Assembly: GCA_965247915.1 (NCBI GenBank)
Contig: OZ252048.1
Coordinates: forward strand, 1,922,001 to 1,986,000
DNA length: 64,000 nt
Direction of reading: 5' to 3'
DNA from: JAKZRT01 sp965247915
GTDB taxonomy: Bacteria > Pseudomonadota > Alphaproteobacteria > Rhodobacterales > Rhodobacteraceae
Shown here: positions 18,088 to 27,334 of the stretch, in pieces
How the letters are laid out: the number at the start of each line of letters is the position of its first letter
Numbering within the stretch: the first letter of the stretch is position 1
Notes under the pieces: generated by a model
Database searches by the model: none
What the model saw: the letters and a program-made list of their open reading frames with translations, nothing else
What the model was told of the DNA's origin: nothing
Program-made: the position numbers and the translations under genes

Positions 18088-18902
18088 AACGGTTCTTCAC
18101 ACGAATGTATGCACGGTCTGAGGTAGACGCAGGTTGCCCTGACAGTGATAGAGATGGCGCTTCAGGAATTCGTGTGGAAGGGGGAGTCTCTGCTCCACCA
18201 TGACTTCCTCCCCTCAGACGTTTCCCGGACGGACGATCGGCCGGTGCCAAAGGATGGTAGCAGTGGCGGTCGGGCGTTGGGAAGCTGTCTCGACGGGGCC
18301 GGCGCCCCTCCGCCGAGGGCGCGACACCGCCGTCGAAGCGCGCCGCGCTCCAGCGCTCCCTTCCGGAAATCGGCGGCCGGACGGTTGAGCGCGCCAATCA
18401 GGCCGACGCACGCCGGCGCCGGTTCGCGGCCGTACCGGCGCATCGGAAAAACCCAATGAACTCAATGCCCGGGTTGGAACCCGGTCTCGCCCGCCCGAGC
18501 GAACGAACTCCGAACTTCGGAAATCTGAAATCCCGCTAACCCTTTGTAACTTCTACGGTCTGAAATCCCGTACCGAATTGGCGCAGTCAACAGTCGCGGA
18601 GAATACGGGCCGAGAGAGAGCGGATTCGGGCCGAATCGCGGGGCCGCCGGTCAACGGTCGCCGGCCGAAACCCGCGCGGATGCCGGGCGTTTCGGCCCCA
18701 CCCGGCGCGGCGGGAGAAAGTTCGGCTGTGGGGCTTGGCGGTGGGAAGGCGACTGGGTTTTAACACTCTCTGTTTCCAGACCTGAGACAGCAACGATTTG
18801 AGGATTTTCTTGCTTACCTCTAATCGTCGGCAACACATTACGTGCAATCGATACATCTCCGATAGGACTTCAGCCACCATTGGTCATTCCATAGCGGCGC
18901 GG
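18088..18902. other. No gene recognised; GC-rich non-coding stretch
   Basis: Short open frames occur on both strands but have low-complexity, arginine-rich composition typical of non-coding GC-rich DNA. Visible features are a 9-bp inverted repeat CACACGAAT/ATTCGTGTG (18098-18106 and 18168-18176) close to the start of the disrupted AT-rich gene, and a direct repeat TCTGAAATCCCG at about 18524 and 18560. Confidence 0.4.
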
Positions 18903-19451
18903 TCAGATGAATTGATCGAATGGCACGATCTCGCTGACAGTGGCCAACAGCCCCTGCGCCCGCAGCGTGTCGAGATACTCCTCGACCGATTTCGGCGGGT
19001 TCTCCAAACGCAAACGCACCGTCTTCACGGCCTTGAGGAAGATTGGCTGCGACAGGTGGAACTGATGCGTCAGGAACTCATCGGGGTGCTGCGCCTCTAT
19101 CCCCCAGCGCGTCAGGACGTCAGCCGGAAAGTCTTTGAGATTGGCCGTGACGATGAGATCGGCGCGCCCTTTGATCGCTGCTGCCAACACATGGCGGTCG
19201 TCGGCGTCGGGCAGCTTCAGGACGTCGATCAGGTCCTCGAAATCCACGACCAAGGTGTCGCGGACGTGCGCGTTCATCAAGTCGCGCGTCCGCTCCAGCC
19301 GCTCCCGGGTCAGATCATCGCGCGTTCGAAGCAGCGCGTTGATCCACTCGGCAAGGACGGCGTTCGACCACTTGGCCCGATAGAGATCGGACACAGCGAG
19401 CTCCAACAGGAGGTCTCGCAGCGATGCCGGGCAGATAGTCCAGCAGGTCAT
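18903..19451 (-). CDS. PIN-domain protein (VapC-like), N-terminus doubtful
   Basis: About 182 residues. Clear PIN-family segments are ASLRDLLLELAVSDLYRAKW, the second acidic site in SNAVLAEWINALLRTR, LPDADDRHVLAAAIKGRADL with the conserved Asp pair, and IVTANLKDFPADVL. These proteins are usually RNase toxins paired with an upstream antitoxin. The first catalytic Asp, expected a few residues after Met, is missing in this frame (MTCWTICPAS), though a LLD occurs in the next frame, so a small indel may have damaged the start. IS66 begins 45 bp upstream and no antitoxin gene remains. Function is doubtful. Confidence 0.65.
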   Translation of the reverse strand: MTCWTICPASLRDLLLELAVSDLYRAKWSNAVLAEWINALLRTRDDLTRERLERTRDLMNAHVRDTLVVDFEDLIDVLKLPDADDRHVLAAAIKGRADLIVTANLKDFPADVLTRWGIEAQHPDEFLTHQFHLSQPIFLKAVKTVRLRLENPPKSVEEYLDTLRAQGLLATVSEIVPFDQFI

Positions 19452-19560
19452 GCACAGAGAAAACCAATCATCGAAAGCGCGTCGATAATATGTTTGGTAA
19501 CCGTCCGGCCTGACCGCTCTGCCGCGCCGTGGAGGGGTCGGATAGTGTCCACCACGGATA

Positions 19561-19950
19561 GTGGACACCACGGGGTTTGGGGTGGCGCGTCGAACGAAGC
19601 GGCTTTGGACAGACGACGAGAAGCGGTCGATCTGTTTTCAGACGGTGGCGCCGGGCGTATCGGTCGCGCAGGTCGCGCGCCGGTATGCGATGAATGCGAA
19701 TCTGATCTTCAAATGGCTGCATGACCCTCGCTTTGCGCCCGACCCGGAACTGGCAACGGCGGGTGTGCCATGTTTTCTTCCGGTTGAGATCGTGGATCAG
19801 GCCTTGGATAAGGATGAACCGCCTGTCGTTGAAGCTGGCGTTGCCAAGGGCACGATCGAGATCGAGCATGCTGGTGGACACCGGCTCCGGATCAGCGGTG
19901 CCTACGATCCCGGGGCGTTGGCACATCTGATCCGTGTCCTGTCCGGATGA
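19561..19950 (+). CDS. tnpA: IS66 TnpA (copy 1)
   Basis: 129 residues with an N-terminal helix-turn-helix (KRSICFQTVAPGVSVAQVAR followed by RRYAMNANLIFKWLHD) and a short C-terminal domain rich in beta strands. It is one of three proteins needed for IS66 transposition. Its sequence is identical to TnpA of copy 2. The stop overlaps the tnpB start. Confidence 0.92.
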   Translation: MDTTGFGVARRTKRLWTDDEKRSICFQTVAPGVSVAQVARRYAMNANLIFKWLHDPRFAPDPELATAGVPCFLPVEIVDQALDKDEPPVVEAGVAKGTIEIEHAGGHRLRISGAYDPGALAHLIRVLSG

Positions 19951-20166
19951 TCCCTGTTCCGTCCAGCACCAAGGTCTGGCTGGCGGCTGGAGTGACGGAC
20001 ATGCGCCGGGGTTTTGCCACGCTGGCTGCCCAGGCAGAGCAGACCCTGAAACAGAACCCGTTCACCGGCAATATGTTCGTGTTTCGAGGGCGCCGTGGCG
20101 ATGCTGCTTGAAGGCATTGACTGGCGTATGCCCAAGAGGACATGGTGCCCGCTGACAGCAGGCTGA
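19947..20166 (+). pseudogene. tnpB: IS66 tnpB, frameshifted by a 128-bp deletion
   Basis: Starts like the intact copy (MIPVPSSTKVWLAAGVTDMR) but after FRGRRGD the frame runs into AA-stop at 20109-20111, giving 54 residues instead of 115. Compared with copy 2, 128 bp are missing between two TGGCGAT repeats, leaving a single copy. The lost part includes the conserved WWDGQG region. TnpB is required in IS66, so this copy probably cannot move without help. Confidence 0.92.
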
Positions 20167-20241
20167 GTAAACCATTTATTTCCAAAGGATTGATGCCGTT
20201 GTGGGATTCCCACCGTCTCGGATAAGTGGTAGGTATCAGCC

Positions 20242-21774
20242 ATGCTCGATGACATCAAAAAGCTGCCTGATGACCCGTCGGCATTGAAGGCGTTGATCGC
20301 TTCCATGGCGTCAGAACTGACGAACCGGAATGCCGGGCTGAAGAGCCGCGATGTGTTGATCGAGAAGCTGAAGCATCAACTCGCGGGCCTGCGTCGTCAT
20401 CAGTTCGGTTCGCGTTCAGAAAGCCTTGATCAGCTTGAACTGAAACTGGAAGAGCAAGAGATCGCACGGGCGGCGGAAAGCCCGCCCCCCGAGCCGTCGT
20501 CCGACGATGCCGATGAGAAACGGCAGCCAAAGCGCCGCCCACTGCCCGATCACCTGCCGCGCAACGAGACCGTAATTGGAATCGGCGAAGACTGCGCATC
20601 TTGCGGCGGCAGACTGCGTCGACTCGGCGAGGATGTGACCGAAGAGCTGGAATACAAGCCGGGGCGTTTTGTCGTGAACCGGATCGTGCGTCCGCGCATG
20701 GCCTGTACCTGCTGCGAGAAGATCAGCCAGGCCGCATTGCCATCGCGTCCCATCGAACGCGGTCGTCCAGGACCCGGTCTGTTGGCGCATGTGTTGGTCA
20801 ACAAATACGCGGATCATCTGCCGCTCTATCGCCAATCGCAAATCTTCGACCGCGACGGGATCGACCTTGAACGCTCAACTTTGGCTGACTGGGTCGGCAA
20901 CTCCACGGCGCTGCTCGAACCCCTGGCTGATGCCATTGGCCGTCATGTCCTGAACGGACAAGCAATCTTCGCTGATGATACGCCCGTGAAGATGCAGGCG
21001 CCGGGTAGCGGCAAATGCAAGACGGCACGGTTCTGGACATACGCCAGAGATGAACGGCCATGGGCTGGCGATGCGTCCCCGGCGGCCTGGTATCAGTTCA
21101 GTGTCGACCGAAAGGGCATACGTACAATCGGCCATCTCAAGGACTACACCGGCTGGATGCACGCCGATGGCTACGCTGGATTTGAAGAGCTGTACCGCTC
21201 AGGCCGTATTCACGAGGCGGCCTGCATGGCGCATATCCGGCGCAAGTTCGTCGATGTGCAGCAATCCCAGGGCTCTGCCATCGCCGAAGAAGCGATCAGG
21301 CGCATCGCCGAACTTTACGCGGTCGGGAAGCAAGCCCGTGGATCGCCGCCGGATGAGCGGGTGCGGTTGAGGCAGGCAAAGGCAAAGCAGGTTCTCGATG
21401 ATCCCGACACGTGGCTCGGTGCACAGCTCACGCGCATCTCTGGCAAAACGCCGCTGGCGCAGGCAATCCGCTATGCCATCACCCGCATCAAACGGCTCAG
21501 GCCCTATCTTGATCACGGCTTGCTGGAGATAGACAACAACACAGCCGAAAGGGGAATGCGGGCCATCGCCATAGGCCGCAAGAACTGGCTCTTTGCCGGG
21601 TCCGGGCGTGGCGGCCGATCAGCCGCCATTGCCTACACGCTGATTGAGACAGCCAAGCTGAACGGCGTTGACCCTCAGGGCTGGCTCACAGATGTTCTGA
21701 GCCGCATCGCCGATCACAAGATCACCCGCATCGATGAACTTTTGCCTTGGTGTTACGCTGCCCCGGCAGCGTAA
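20242..21774 (+). CDS. tnpC: IS66 TnpC transposase (copy 1)
   Basis: 510 residues, full length. N-terminal coiled coil and basic region (LIEKLKHQLAGLRRHQFGSR), zinc-binding segment (CASCGGRLRRLGEDV; CTCCEKISQAALPS), and a DDE core with IFADDTPVKMQAPG (D), YTGWMHADGYAGFEELY (D) and DNNTAERGMRAIAIGRKNWLF (E). The C-terminal IS66 domain with LPWCYAAPAA is present. This copy is uninterrupted, unlike copy 2. Confidence 0.95.
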   Translation: MLDDIKKLPDDPSALKALIASMASELTNRNAGLKSRDVLIEKLKHQLAGLRRHQFGSRSESLDQLELKLEEQEIARAAESPPPEPSSDDADEKRQPKRRPLPDHLPRNETVIGIGEDCASCGGRLRRLGEDVTEELEYKPGRFVVNRIVRPRMACTCCEKISQAALPSRPIERGRPGPGLLAHVLVNKYADHLPLYRQSQIFDRDGIDLERSTLADWVGNSTALLEPLADAIGRHVLNGQAIFADDTPVKMQAPGSGKCKTARFWTYARDERPWAGDASPAAWYQFSVDRKGIRTIGHLKDYTGWMHADGYAGFEELYRSGRIHEAACMAHIRRKFVDVQQSQGSAIAEEAIRRIAELYAVGKQARGSPPDERVRLRQAKAKQVLDDPDTWLGAQLTRISGKTPLAQAIRYAITRIKRLRPYLDHGLLEIDNNTAERGMRAIAIGRKNWLFAGSGRGGRSAAIAYTLIETAKLNGVDPQGWLTDVLSRIADHKITRIDELLPWCYAAPAA

Positions 21775-21842
21775 CAGCGACCAGCTTATCCTCGCCAGAG
21801 CACCTTCACCGGACGGTCACCCATTACCGCGATGCCTACTGA

Positions 21843-21971
21843 GTTAAGATCGACGACAAAACCCTGCGCATTGAGGCGATCGAATGGCAGGCCACGCGCG
21901 GCGCGCGGTCGGGCCGGGTCGCCTGGCAGTATTTCACCGATCTTGCCGGGCGTCGTGGCGTTCGGCTTTAA
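21843..21971 (+). pseudogene. C-terminal fragment of an unknown gene cut by IS66
   Basis: After the IS66 right end, a frame of 42 codons reads KIDDKTLRIEAIEWQATRGA ... VAWQYFTDLAGRRGVRL with a stop that meets the convergent ialB gene. Protein-like composition and the absence of a start suggest the 3' end of a gene whose 5' part was removed with the missing IS66 target duplication. A TGA lies in the same frame at 21840. Family not recognised. Confidence 0.3.
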
Positions 21972-22534
21972 AGGCCCTCAAGCAGACGATCATAGCCTTT
22001 GATAAAGCCGTTCAGCGACAGTTGCGCCTGGATCGGCTGATCGGGGGCGGCAAGCGCGAAAATCGTCAGCGTCGCAACGCTGCCGCGCTCAAAGGCCAGA
22101 AGATCCGCCGCGGTAAACCCGAGCCGCGCCATACATCCTTCCTTGTTGCAGAACGAATAGGGATAGATTTTTCCGGTCTGCCCGTCGATGGAAATGGTCA
22201 GTTGCCGCTGTAAAAGCGTCTCAAGCGGCGTCATAATGTTTGCGCCCGCTACCGCCTGCTGACCGGGAGGCAGCGCAAACAGCTGAATTTCCGCCACCGC
22301 ATTGCCGTTGGCCTGGAACATTAGTTGAAAAAGATGACAGGGTTCCTTGCCCTCGGCCTGTTTCACACAGCGCACCGACCAGTCGCCGGTCTCTTCCTTG
22401 ACATACATTTCGCCCGGCCGCGGTTCGCCGGCGGGCTGACCAAGCGACAGATCGCTGGTGTCGCTTTGCTGGGCGTACCCGGGCACAGCAAGCCCGAGAG
22501 CGGCGGTACAAATCAAACTGGCAAAAAGGCGCAT
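21968..22534 (-). CDS. Invasion-associated locus B (IalB) family protein
   Basis: 188 residues. A signal peptide (MRLFASLICTAALGLAVPGYA, cleavage after AYA-like GYA) is followed by the IalB domain: TGDWSVRCVKQAEGKEPCHLF, GNAVAEIQLFALPPG, ISIDGQTGKIYPYSFCNKEG with cysteines in the conserved positions for a disulfide, and LGFTAADLLAFERGS. Members are periplasmic or secreted and common in alphaproteobacteria; the name comes from Bartonella, and no virulence role is implied here. It is intact although flanked by mobile DNA. Confidence 0.88.
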   Translation of the reverse strand: MRLFASLICTAALGLAVPGYAQQSDTSDLSLGQPAGEPRPGEMYVKEETGDWSVRCVKQAEGKEPCHLFQLMFQANGNAVAEIQLFALPPGQQAVAGANIMTPLETLLQRQLTISIDGQTGKIYPYSFCNKEGCMARLGFTAADLLAFERGSVATLTIFALAAPDQPIQAQLSLNGFIKGYDRLLEGL

Positions 22535-22705
22535 TGCGATCCTCGCATCGGGCTGTCAGCGGAAGGTCTAGCATGGGGCTTTTGGACTGTCAGCGCCGGT
22601 ATCGGGCGACCAGCGGAAGTTTGCAAGAGCCCACGCAACGTTCGCAACTCTGCCATGAAAAAAGGGGGAATTATATCCCTGACTACGCAAGCGCTGAGTG
22701 GCGGG

Positions 22706-23041
22706 TCAGTTTGAAGTGGTTGGCGCCTGAGCCATGTACTTGCCGTCACGAAGCAAAGGCCAAGCCTCTTCGTACGGCATGATGTCTTCATGCTTGGATC
22801 GCCAATGAGTGTCAACGCCATCCCATCCATTGCCCTGGAAGACGTGGCCGCATTCAGGGCACACCTTTTGGGACTCGCCTGATTCCACGGCCTTTGGCTT
22901 CTTCAGCGGTGGCCTCTGGAACAGCGCCTGGGCGATCTCCTCTGGCTCCGCGTCGATGGGCGGGAGCGTGACGTTGGACGGAGGCGAACCCTTATTGGGT
23001 TTCTTTGTTGTTGTTTTGCTGGATTCTACAACCTCTGTCAT
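22706..23041 (-). CDS. Small protein with a C2H2-like zinc finger, third gene of the Panacea operon
   Basis: 111 residues. The N-terminal half is Pro/Lys/Ser-rich and probably disordered. The C-terminal half has a zinc-finger pattern CPECGHVFQGNGWDGVDTHW with a following RSKHEDIMPYEEAW, i.e. C-x2-C ... H-x4-H. No known family is recognised. The start overlaps the preceding stop (ATGA), so it is coupled to the 102-aa gene. It could be a regulator, a second antitoxin or a substrate-binding accessory; sequence alone does not decide. Confidence 0.65.
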   Translation of the reverse strand: MTEVVESSKTTTKKPNKGSPPSNVTLPPIDAEPEEIAQALFQRPPLKKPKAVESGESQKVCPECGHVFQGNGWDGVDTHWRSKHEDIMPYEEAWPLLRDGKYMAQAPTTSN

Positions 23042-23346
23042 TCCTCATCTTTCGGGCCGAACTTCGCGCCGTGGATTTGCACTTCATCCTGATCGTAGGA
23101 GTACAGAACCCAGATCTCTAGCGTTTTGGCGAGTTGATTCGCTGGAATAACGTATACGAGATGGTTCTGATGGCTGGTGCGCTTCCGCGGCACGCCAGCC
23201 TCCGGGGTGCGTGCAAGCAGCCATTCCACGCCGCGCCAATGATCGTCGAACCTCGGCGGTTGATTTTCTTCTCGATCAACGAATTCTTGAGCGCGGCGGT
23301 CAAGAACTACAGTGCGATATTGAGGCCAATACGGGCCATTCGCCAT
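23038..23346 (-). CDS. 102-aa candidate toxin partner of the Panacea protein
   Basis: Begins MANGPYWPQYRTVVLDRRAQ; later segments HWRGVEWLLARTPEAGVP and KTLEIWVLYSYDQDEVQIHG. The size, the 'AxEfl' helix near the N-terminus, the WLLARxPxxG turn and the final hydrophobic strand pair resemble RelE/ParE-type ribonuclease toxins, but the match is by eye. Its start overlaps the Panacea gene's stop by one base (TAATG), the spacing expected of a toxin-antitoxin pair. Intact reading frame, but its promoter-side gene is split by IS66. Confidence 0.6.
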   Translation of the reverse strand: MANGPYWPQYRTVVLDRRAQEFVDREENQPPRFDDHWRGVEWLLARTPEAGVPRKRTSHQNHLVYVIPANQLAKTLEIWVLYSYDQDEVQIHGAKFGPKDEE

Positions 23347-24376
23347 TATGCACTCGCTTTCTCACCCTCAAGTTCCTGAACAATGGACTCTGCCCATTTC
23401 TTGACATCGTCCGTGATCGTCCCCTTTCCGGTGGCGAGTGTGGCGTACAGAGGAATCTCCTCTCCCTCCTTGGCAGCACTCCACACCTCATCATGCGTGG
23501 TGTCGCTGATCTCATTCGCCGAATGTCCGCAGACAAAGTCGATCACCTCTCTGGCGAGGTTACGGTCACTCTGCGAAAGGCAGCTGGCGTCAGGGTCGAC
23601 CAAAGAAACGTAGCGATAGGGGTCATAGTAAGTCTTGCGCCCTCGCACGACGATCTTGCCTTCTTGTTCGAGTGTGACCGTCCGGTGAAGGTGCTCTGGC
23701 GAGGATAAGCTGGTCGCTGTTACGCTGCCGGGGCAGCGTAACACCAAGGCAAAAGTTCATCGATGCGGGTGATCTTGTGATCGGCGATGCGGCTCAGAAC
23801 ATCTGTGAGCCAGCCCTGAGGGTCAACGCCGTTCAGCTTGGCTGTCTCAATCAGCGTGTAGGCAATGGCGGCTGATCGGCCGCCACGCTCGGACCCGGCA
23901 AAGAGCCAGTTCTTGCGGCCTATGGCGATGGCCCGCATTCCCCTTTCGGCTGTGTTGTTGTCTATCTCCAGCAAGCCGTGATCAAGATAGGGCCTGAGCC
24001 GTTTGATGCGGGTGATGGCATAGCGGATTGCCTGCGCCAGCGGCGTTTTGCCAGAGATGCGCGTGAGCTGTGCACCGAGCCACGTGTCGAGATCATCGAG
24101 AACCTGCTTTGCCTTTGCCTGCCTCAACCGCACCCGCTCATCCGGCGGCGATCCACGGGCTTGCTTCTCGACCGCGTAAAGTTCGGCGATGCGCCTGATC
24201 GCTTCTTCGGCGATGGCAGAGCCCTGGGATTGCTGCACATCGACGAACTTGCGCCGGATATGCGCCATGCAGGCCACCTCGTGAATACGGCCTGAGCGGT
24301 ACAGCTCTTCAAATCCAGCGTAGCCATCGGCGTGCATCCAGCCGGTGTAGTCCTTGAGATGGCCGATTGTACGTAT

Positions 24377-25645
24377 GGGCACCTCTATAAATTGCATCTG
24401 GCGTGAACGCGCTGTAGATTTGCAGGATGATGCGGCGGAGGGATGGCAGTCATGGCACAGATGGGCTTTTTTGATCTTTCAGATCGTTACGAGAGCCTGG
24501 ATGCGAAGAAGGACCCGCTGGTCGAGATCAATGCAGTTGTACCGTGGGAAGAGTTCCGCCCGCTTCTGGAGCAGGTCTGGCGCAAGCCTGAAAGTGAGCG
24601 GAAATCACGCGCGGGGCGCAAGCCGATGGACGCGGTACTGATGTTCAAAACCCTGGTTCTGAGCGCGCTTTACAACCTTTCGGACGATCAGGTCGAATAC
24701 CAGATCCGGGACCGGCTTTCGTTTATGCGTTTTCTGGGTCTTGGTCTTGGTGACCGGGTGCCGGACGCAAAGACCGTGTGGCTGTATCGCGAGGCGCTGG
24801 CGCAGGCGGGCAAGGTGGATGATTTGTTCAAACTCTTTGACGGACATCTGGCGCGGCAGGGCTACATTGCACGGGGCGGCCAGATACTGGACGCGTCCAT
24901 CGTGCCGGTGCCGCGCAACCACAACACGCGCGCGGAAAACGCGGCGATCAAGGGTGGCGAGGTGCCGGAAGACTGGGAAAACAAGCCTGCCAAGCGATCA
25001 CAGAAGGACGTTGATGCACGCTGGACCAAAAAGCACGGCAAAAGCCACTATGGCTACAAGAACCATGTGAATGTCGATCGTAAGCACAAACTGATCCGGC
25101 GCTATCACGTCACGGGCGCTGCCGTTCACGACAGCCAGGTGGTGGACGAGTTGCTGATGCGCGGCAACACCGCCTCCAGGGTCTGGGCAGATGCGGCCTA
25201 CCGGTCGGAAGAAATCGAGGCGAAGCTCAGGGCGAGAGGACTGACAAGCCGCATCCACCGCAAGGGCAAACGGGGCAGGCCTCTGACCGAACAGGCAATG
25301 AAAAGCAACAGGACGAAATCCTCGGTTCGTGTCCGTGTCGAGCATGTGTTCGGCGCGCAGGCGAACGACATGGGTGGCACGCTGGTGCGAACCATCGGTC
25401 TGGCGCGGGCCAGGGCCAGGATCGGGATGAAGAACCTTGCCTACAACATCCGGCGGCTTGGCCAGTTGCACCGCCTAAACCCATTCCCGGTATGAAAACA
25501 CGAGGATGCTGTGGCGATCTGCGCCACCAATGCCCGGCGCGGATTAAGGATCGAGACTGACCACCTAAAACCCAGCGTGCCGATGGCCGATAGAACCGAA
25601 ATCAGGCATAATATGCCCTCAGAATGTCAATAAATCGAGGTGCCC
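24377..25645 (+). mobile_element. IS5-family element, copy A (nested in IS66)
   Basis: 1269 bp with ends GGGCACCTCTATAAATT and GGGCACCTCGATTTATT (read inward). The 4-bp target duplication is GTAT (24373-24376; 25646-25649). Same length and ends as copy B at 48131-49399, which also used GTAT. Confidence 0.95.
24443..25495 (+). CDS. IS5-family transposase, copy A
   Basis: 350 residues. N-terminal DUF772-type domain (KSRAGRKPMDAVLMFKTLVL, LSDDQVEYQIRDRLSFMRFL) and a DDE_Tnp core with GGQILDASIVPVPRNHN (D), the YGYKNHVNVDRKHKLIRRYH segment, VWADAAYRSEEIEAKL (D) and RVRVEHVFGAQANDMGG (E). Full length and identical in amino-acid sequence to copy B, indicating recent transposition. Confidence 0.95.
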   Translation: MAVMAQMGFFDLSDRYESLDAKKDPLVEINAVVPWEEFRPLLEQVWRKPESERKSRAGRKPMDAVLMFKTLVLSALYNLSDDQVEYQIRDRLSFMRFLGLGLGDRVPDAKTVWLYREALAQAGKVDDLFKLFDGHLARQGYIARGGQILDASIVPVPRNHNTRAENAAIKGGEVPEDWENKPAKRSQKDVDARWTKKHGKSHYGYKNHVNVDRKHKLIRRYHVTGAAVHDSQVVDELLMRGNTASRVWADAAYRSEEIEAKLRARGLTSRIHRKGKRGRPLTEQAMKSNRTKSSVRVRVEHVFGAQANDMGGTLVRTIGLARARARIGMKNLAYNIRRLGQLHRLNPFPV

Positions 25646-26600
25646 GTATGCCCTTTCGGTCGACACTGAACTGATACCAGGCCGCCGGGGACGCATCGCC
25701 AGCCCATGGCCGTTCATCTCTGGCGTATGTCCAGAACCGTGCCGTCTTGCATTTGCCGCTACCCGGCGCCTGCATCTTCACGGGCGTATCATCAGCGAAG
25801 ATTGCTTGTCCGTTCAGGACATGACGGCCAATGGCATCAGCCAGGGGTTCGAGCAGCGCCGTGGAGTTGCCGACCCAGTCAGCCAAAGTTGAGCGTTCAA
25901 GGTCGATCCCGTCGCGGTCGAAGATTTGCGATTGGCGATAGAGCGGCAGATGATCCGCGTATTTGTTGACCAACACATGCGCCAACAGACCGGGTCCTGG
26001 ACGACCGCGTTCGATGGGACGCGATGGCAATGCGGCCTGGCTGATCTTCTCGCAGCAGGTACAGGCCATGCGCGGACGCACGATCCGGTTCACGACAAAA
26101 CGCCCCGGCTTGTATTCCAGCTCTTCGGTCACATCCTCGCCGAGTCGGCGCAGTCTGCCGCCGCAAGATGCGCAGTCTTCGCCGATTCCAATTACGGTCT
26201 CGTTGCGCGGCAGGTGATCGGGCAGTGGGCGGCGCTTTGGCTGCCGTTTCTCATCGGCATCGTCGGACGACGGCTCGGGGGGCGGGCTTTCCGCCGCCCG
26301 TGCGATCTCTTGCTCTTCCAGTTTCAGTTCAAGCTGATCAAGGCTTTCTGAACGCGAACCGAACTGATGACGACGCAGGCCCGCGAGTTGATGCTTCAGC
26401 TTCTCGATCAACACATCGCGGCTCTTCAGCCCGGCATTCCGGTTCGTCAGTTCTGACGCCATGGAAGCGATCAACGCCTTCAATGCCGACGGGTCATCAG
26501 GCAGCTTTTTGATGTCATCGAGCATGGCTGATACCTACCACTTATCCGAGACGGTGGGAATCCCACAACGGCATCAATCCTTTGGAAATAAATGGTTTAC

Positions 26601-26948
26601 TCAGCCTGCTGTCAGCGGGCACCATGTCCTCTTGGGCATACGCCAGTCAATGCCTTCAAGCAGCATCGCCAACTGCGCCGGCGTCAGCGCGATCTTCCCG
26701 TCCTTAGCGGCTGGCCACACGAACTTTCCCTTCTCCAGGCGCTTGCTGAACAGACAGGCTCCTTGGCCATCCCACCAAATGACCTTGATCAGATCGCCAC
26801 GGCGCCCTCGAAACACGAACATATTGCCGGTGAACGGGTTCTGTTTCAGGGTCTGCTCTGCCTGGGCAGCCAGCGTGGCAAAACCCCGGCGCATGTCCGT
26901 CACTCCAGCCGCCAGCCAGACCTTGGTGCTGGACGGAACAGGGATCAT
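26601..26948 (-). CDS. tnpB: IS66 TnpB (copy 2), intact
   Basis: 115 residues with the Orf2/TnpB pattern: KVWLAAGVTDMRRGFATLAA, NMFVFRGRRGDLIKVIWWDG, GACLFSKRLEKGKFVWP. It provides the reference that reveals the 128-bp deletion in copy 1. Its start overlaps the tnpA stop. Confidence 0.95.
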   Translation of the reverse strand: MIPVPSSTKVWLAAGVTDMRRGFATLAAQAEQTLKQNPFTGNMFVFRGRRGDLIKVIWWDGQGACLFSKRLEKGKFVWPAAKDGKIALTPAQLAMLLEGIDWRMPKRTWCPLTAG

Positions 26949-27334
26949 CCGGACAGGACACGGATCAGATGTGCCAACGCCCCGGGATCGTAGGCACCGC
27001 TGATCCGGAGCCGGTGTCCACCAGCATGCTCGATCTCGATCGTGCCCTTGGCAACGCCAGCTTCAACGACAGGCGGTTCATCCTTATCCAAGGCCTGATC
27101 CACGATCTCAACCGGAAGAAAACATGGCACACCCGCCGTTGCCAGTTCCGGGTCGGGCGCAAAGCGAGGGTCATGTAGCCATTTGAAGATCAGATTCGCA
27201 TTCATCGCATACCGGCGCGCGACCTGCGCGACCGATACGCCCGGCGCCACCGTCTGAAAACAGATCGACCGCTTCTCGTCGTCTGTCCAAAGCCGCTTCG
27301 TTCGACGCGCCACCCCAAACCCCGTAGTGTCCAC
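26945..27334 (-). CDS. tnpA: IS66 TnpA (copy 2)
   Basis: 129 residues, identical to copy 1 TnpA: helix-turn-helix region VSVAQVARRYAMNANLIFKW and the downstream beta-rich part ending LAHLIRVLSG. Intact. Confidence 0.93.
   Translation of the reverse strand: MDTTGFGVARRTKRLWTDDEKRSICFQTVAPGVSVAQVARRYAMNANLIFKWLHDPRFAPDPELATAGVPCFLPVEIVDQALDKDEPPVVEAGVAKGTIEIEHAGGHRLRISGAYDPGALAHLIRVLSG

Larger units (their letters stand above)
19497..21820 (+). mobile_element. IS66-family element, copy 1 (internally deleted)
   Basis: 2324 bp. Ends GTAACCGTCCGG (left) and GTGACCGTCCGG (right, inward) match those of copy 2. It is 128 bp shorter than copy 2 with its nested IS removed (2452 bp), entirely because of a deletion in tnpB. 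The flanks TATGTTTG and CCATTACC do not match, so the expected 8-bp target duplication is absent, implying an adjacent deletion or rearrangement after insertion. Confidence 0.9.
23720..26525 (-). pseudogene. tnpC: IS66 tnpC (copy 2), split by IS5
   Basis: The N-terminal part (25646-26525) ends at SVDRKGIR and the C-terminal part (23720-24372) resumes at TIGHLKDYTGWMHADGYAGF. With IS5 and one GTAT removed the gene is again 511 codons. A few substitutions distinguish it from copy 1 (for example HEVACMAH against HEAACMAH). The split separates the first catalytic Asp from the others, so this copy is dead. Confidence 0.93.

Noticed and set aside
18145..18459. Open frames in the GC-rich stretch after IS3
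   Set aside because: Arg/Pro/Ser-rich frames on both strands, no ribosome sites or motifs; typical non-coding GC-rich sequence.
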